DNA from: Bifidobacterium breve
GTDB lineage: Bacteria > Actinomycetota > Actinomycetes > S36-B12 > UBA5976
DNA length: 7,255 nt
Reading direction: 5' to 3'
Assembly (NCBI GenBank): GCA_945861165.1
Contig: CAMATO010000050.1
Coordinates: 1-7,255, forward strand
The notes below the pieces were generated by a model. The model was not told the DNA's origin. It did not search any database and saw nothing but the letters and a program-made list of their open reading frames with translations. Shown piece after piece: positions 6,780-7,255 of this stretch. The translations under genes and the position numbers were made by a program. Each line of letters opens with the position of its first letter. Position 1 is the first letter of the stretch.

Positions 6780-7255
6780 GTGGTAACACGAGTCAGTCCC
6801 CCACCTCGACCGCCACGAAGAAGACCTAAAAGAAAAACTAACGTCAAGTGGCGTCTATTTGGCAGCCTCGTCACCTTTGGTTTACTGGGCACACTTTTTG
6901 GTGGCGCACTTTTAGCATTTGCTGTTTCGGTGACACAAATACCAACTCCTAAAGAAGTGGCACGCGCACAAACCACAATTGTGATGTGGGCAGATGGCGA
7001 AAAAGAAATTGGTCGATTCGGTGAATACAACAGAACAGACGTTGATTTAAAACAAATTCCACTTCATGTACAAAATGCAGTTCTGGCAGCAGAAGACAGA
7101 AGTTTTTATGCTCATAACGGTTTTTCAATTCCAGGTTTCACTAGAGCTTTGTTTACAAATATTTTCACTGGCAGTAGAGCAGGTGGCTCTACGATTACTC
7201 AACAGTATGCAAAATTAGCTTTTTTAACTCAAGAAAAAAGTATTATCAGAAAAGC
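6780..7255 (+). CDS. Class A penicillin-binding protein, N-terminal 158 residues (3' part beyond window)
   Basis: A bifunctional peptidoglycan synthase: GT51 glycosyltransferase seen here, transpeptidase expected beyond the right edge. The translation starts with a short basic, proline-rich cytoplasmic tail (PPPRPPRRRPKRK at 7-19), then one membrane helix at about 26-51. The GT51 domain follows with AAEDRSFYAHNGFS (103-116), whose Glu105 is the expected catalytic glutamate, and the second motif GGSTITQQYAKL (135-146). The start is GTG at 6780; an in-frame TAA sits directly before it (6777-6779), so no earlier start exists. The GGA at 6769-6771, inside the end of the DUF5318 gene, is a weak ribosome site. 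It corresponds to ponA1 of M. tuberculosis by neighbourhood, but the transpeptidase and any PASTA domains cannot be checked here. Confidence 0.95.
   Translation, partial: MVTRVSPPPRPPRRRPKRKTNVKWRLFGSLVTFGLLGTLFGGALLAFAVSVTQIPTPKEVARAQTTIVMWADGEKEIGRFGEYNRTDVDLKQIPLHVQNAVLAAEDRSFYAHNGFSIPGFTRALFTNIFTGSRAGGSTITQQYAKLAFLTQEKSIIRK

Noticed and set aside
6776..7030. Open frame of 84 codons on the minus strand
   Set aside because: It is antisense to the PBP tail, membrane helix and start of the GT51 domain, which are well supported on the plus strand.

Overview
The window reads as chromosomal core DNA of a low-G+C actinobacterium. By eye it is A+T-rich, probably near 40% G+C (not computed), with AGA as a common arginine codon. 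Gene content and order match the conserved actinobacterial cluster near the replication origin (in Mycobacterium tuberculosis pcnA / Rv3909 / mviN / sigM / trxB2, and Rv0049 / ponA1). Such composition with this order suggests a streamlined aquatic actinobacterium such as the Nanopelagicales (acI) group. That placement is inference; no rRNA or marker search was possible.

Layout: two divergent gene sets leave a spacer of about 77 bases (4799-4875). Leftward (minus strand) run a DUF6049-type membrane-anchored exported protein (2774-4798), the lipid II flippase MurJ (1183-2784, overlapping the previous gene by 11 bases), an ECF sigma factor of the SigM type (612-1166) and thioredoxin reductase TrxB (from 530, cut by the left edge). 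A sigma-70-like promoter lies just before trxB. Rightward (plus strand) run the CCA-adding enzyme / poly(A) polymerase family protein PcnA (4876-6318), a small zinc-ribbon protein of the DUF5318 family (6338-6775) and the N-terminal part of a class A penicillin-binding protein (6780 to the right edge).

Together the genes centre on cell-wall building (MurJ exports lipid II, the PBP polymerises it, and the DUF6049 protein sits outside the membrane), with a stress sigma factor and thiol-redox control on the left and tRNA 3'-end maturation on the right. The window is almost fully coding; no gap exceeds 90 bases. I saw no RNA gene, CRISPR array, insertion sequence or prophage.

No wholly new system is evident. 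The most useful observations are candidate leaderless promoters placed alike on both sides of the divergent spacer, absence of the anti-sigma gene between sigM and trxB, absence of the Nudix gene between pcnA and the DUF6049 gene, the overlap and hairpin at the murJ start, and a MurJ of the actinobacterial subtype lacking several charged residues important in the E. coli protein.
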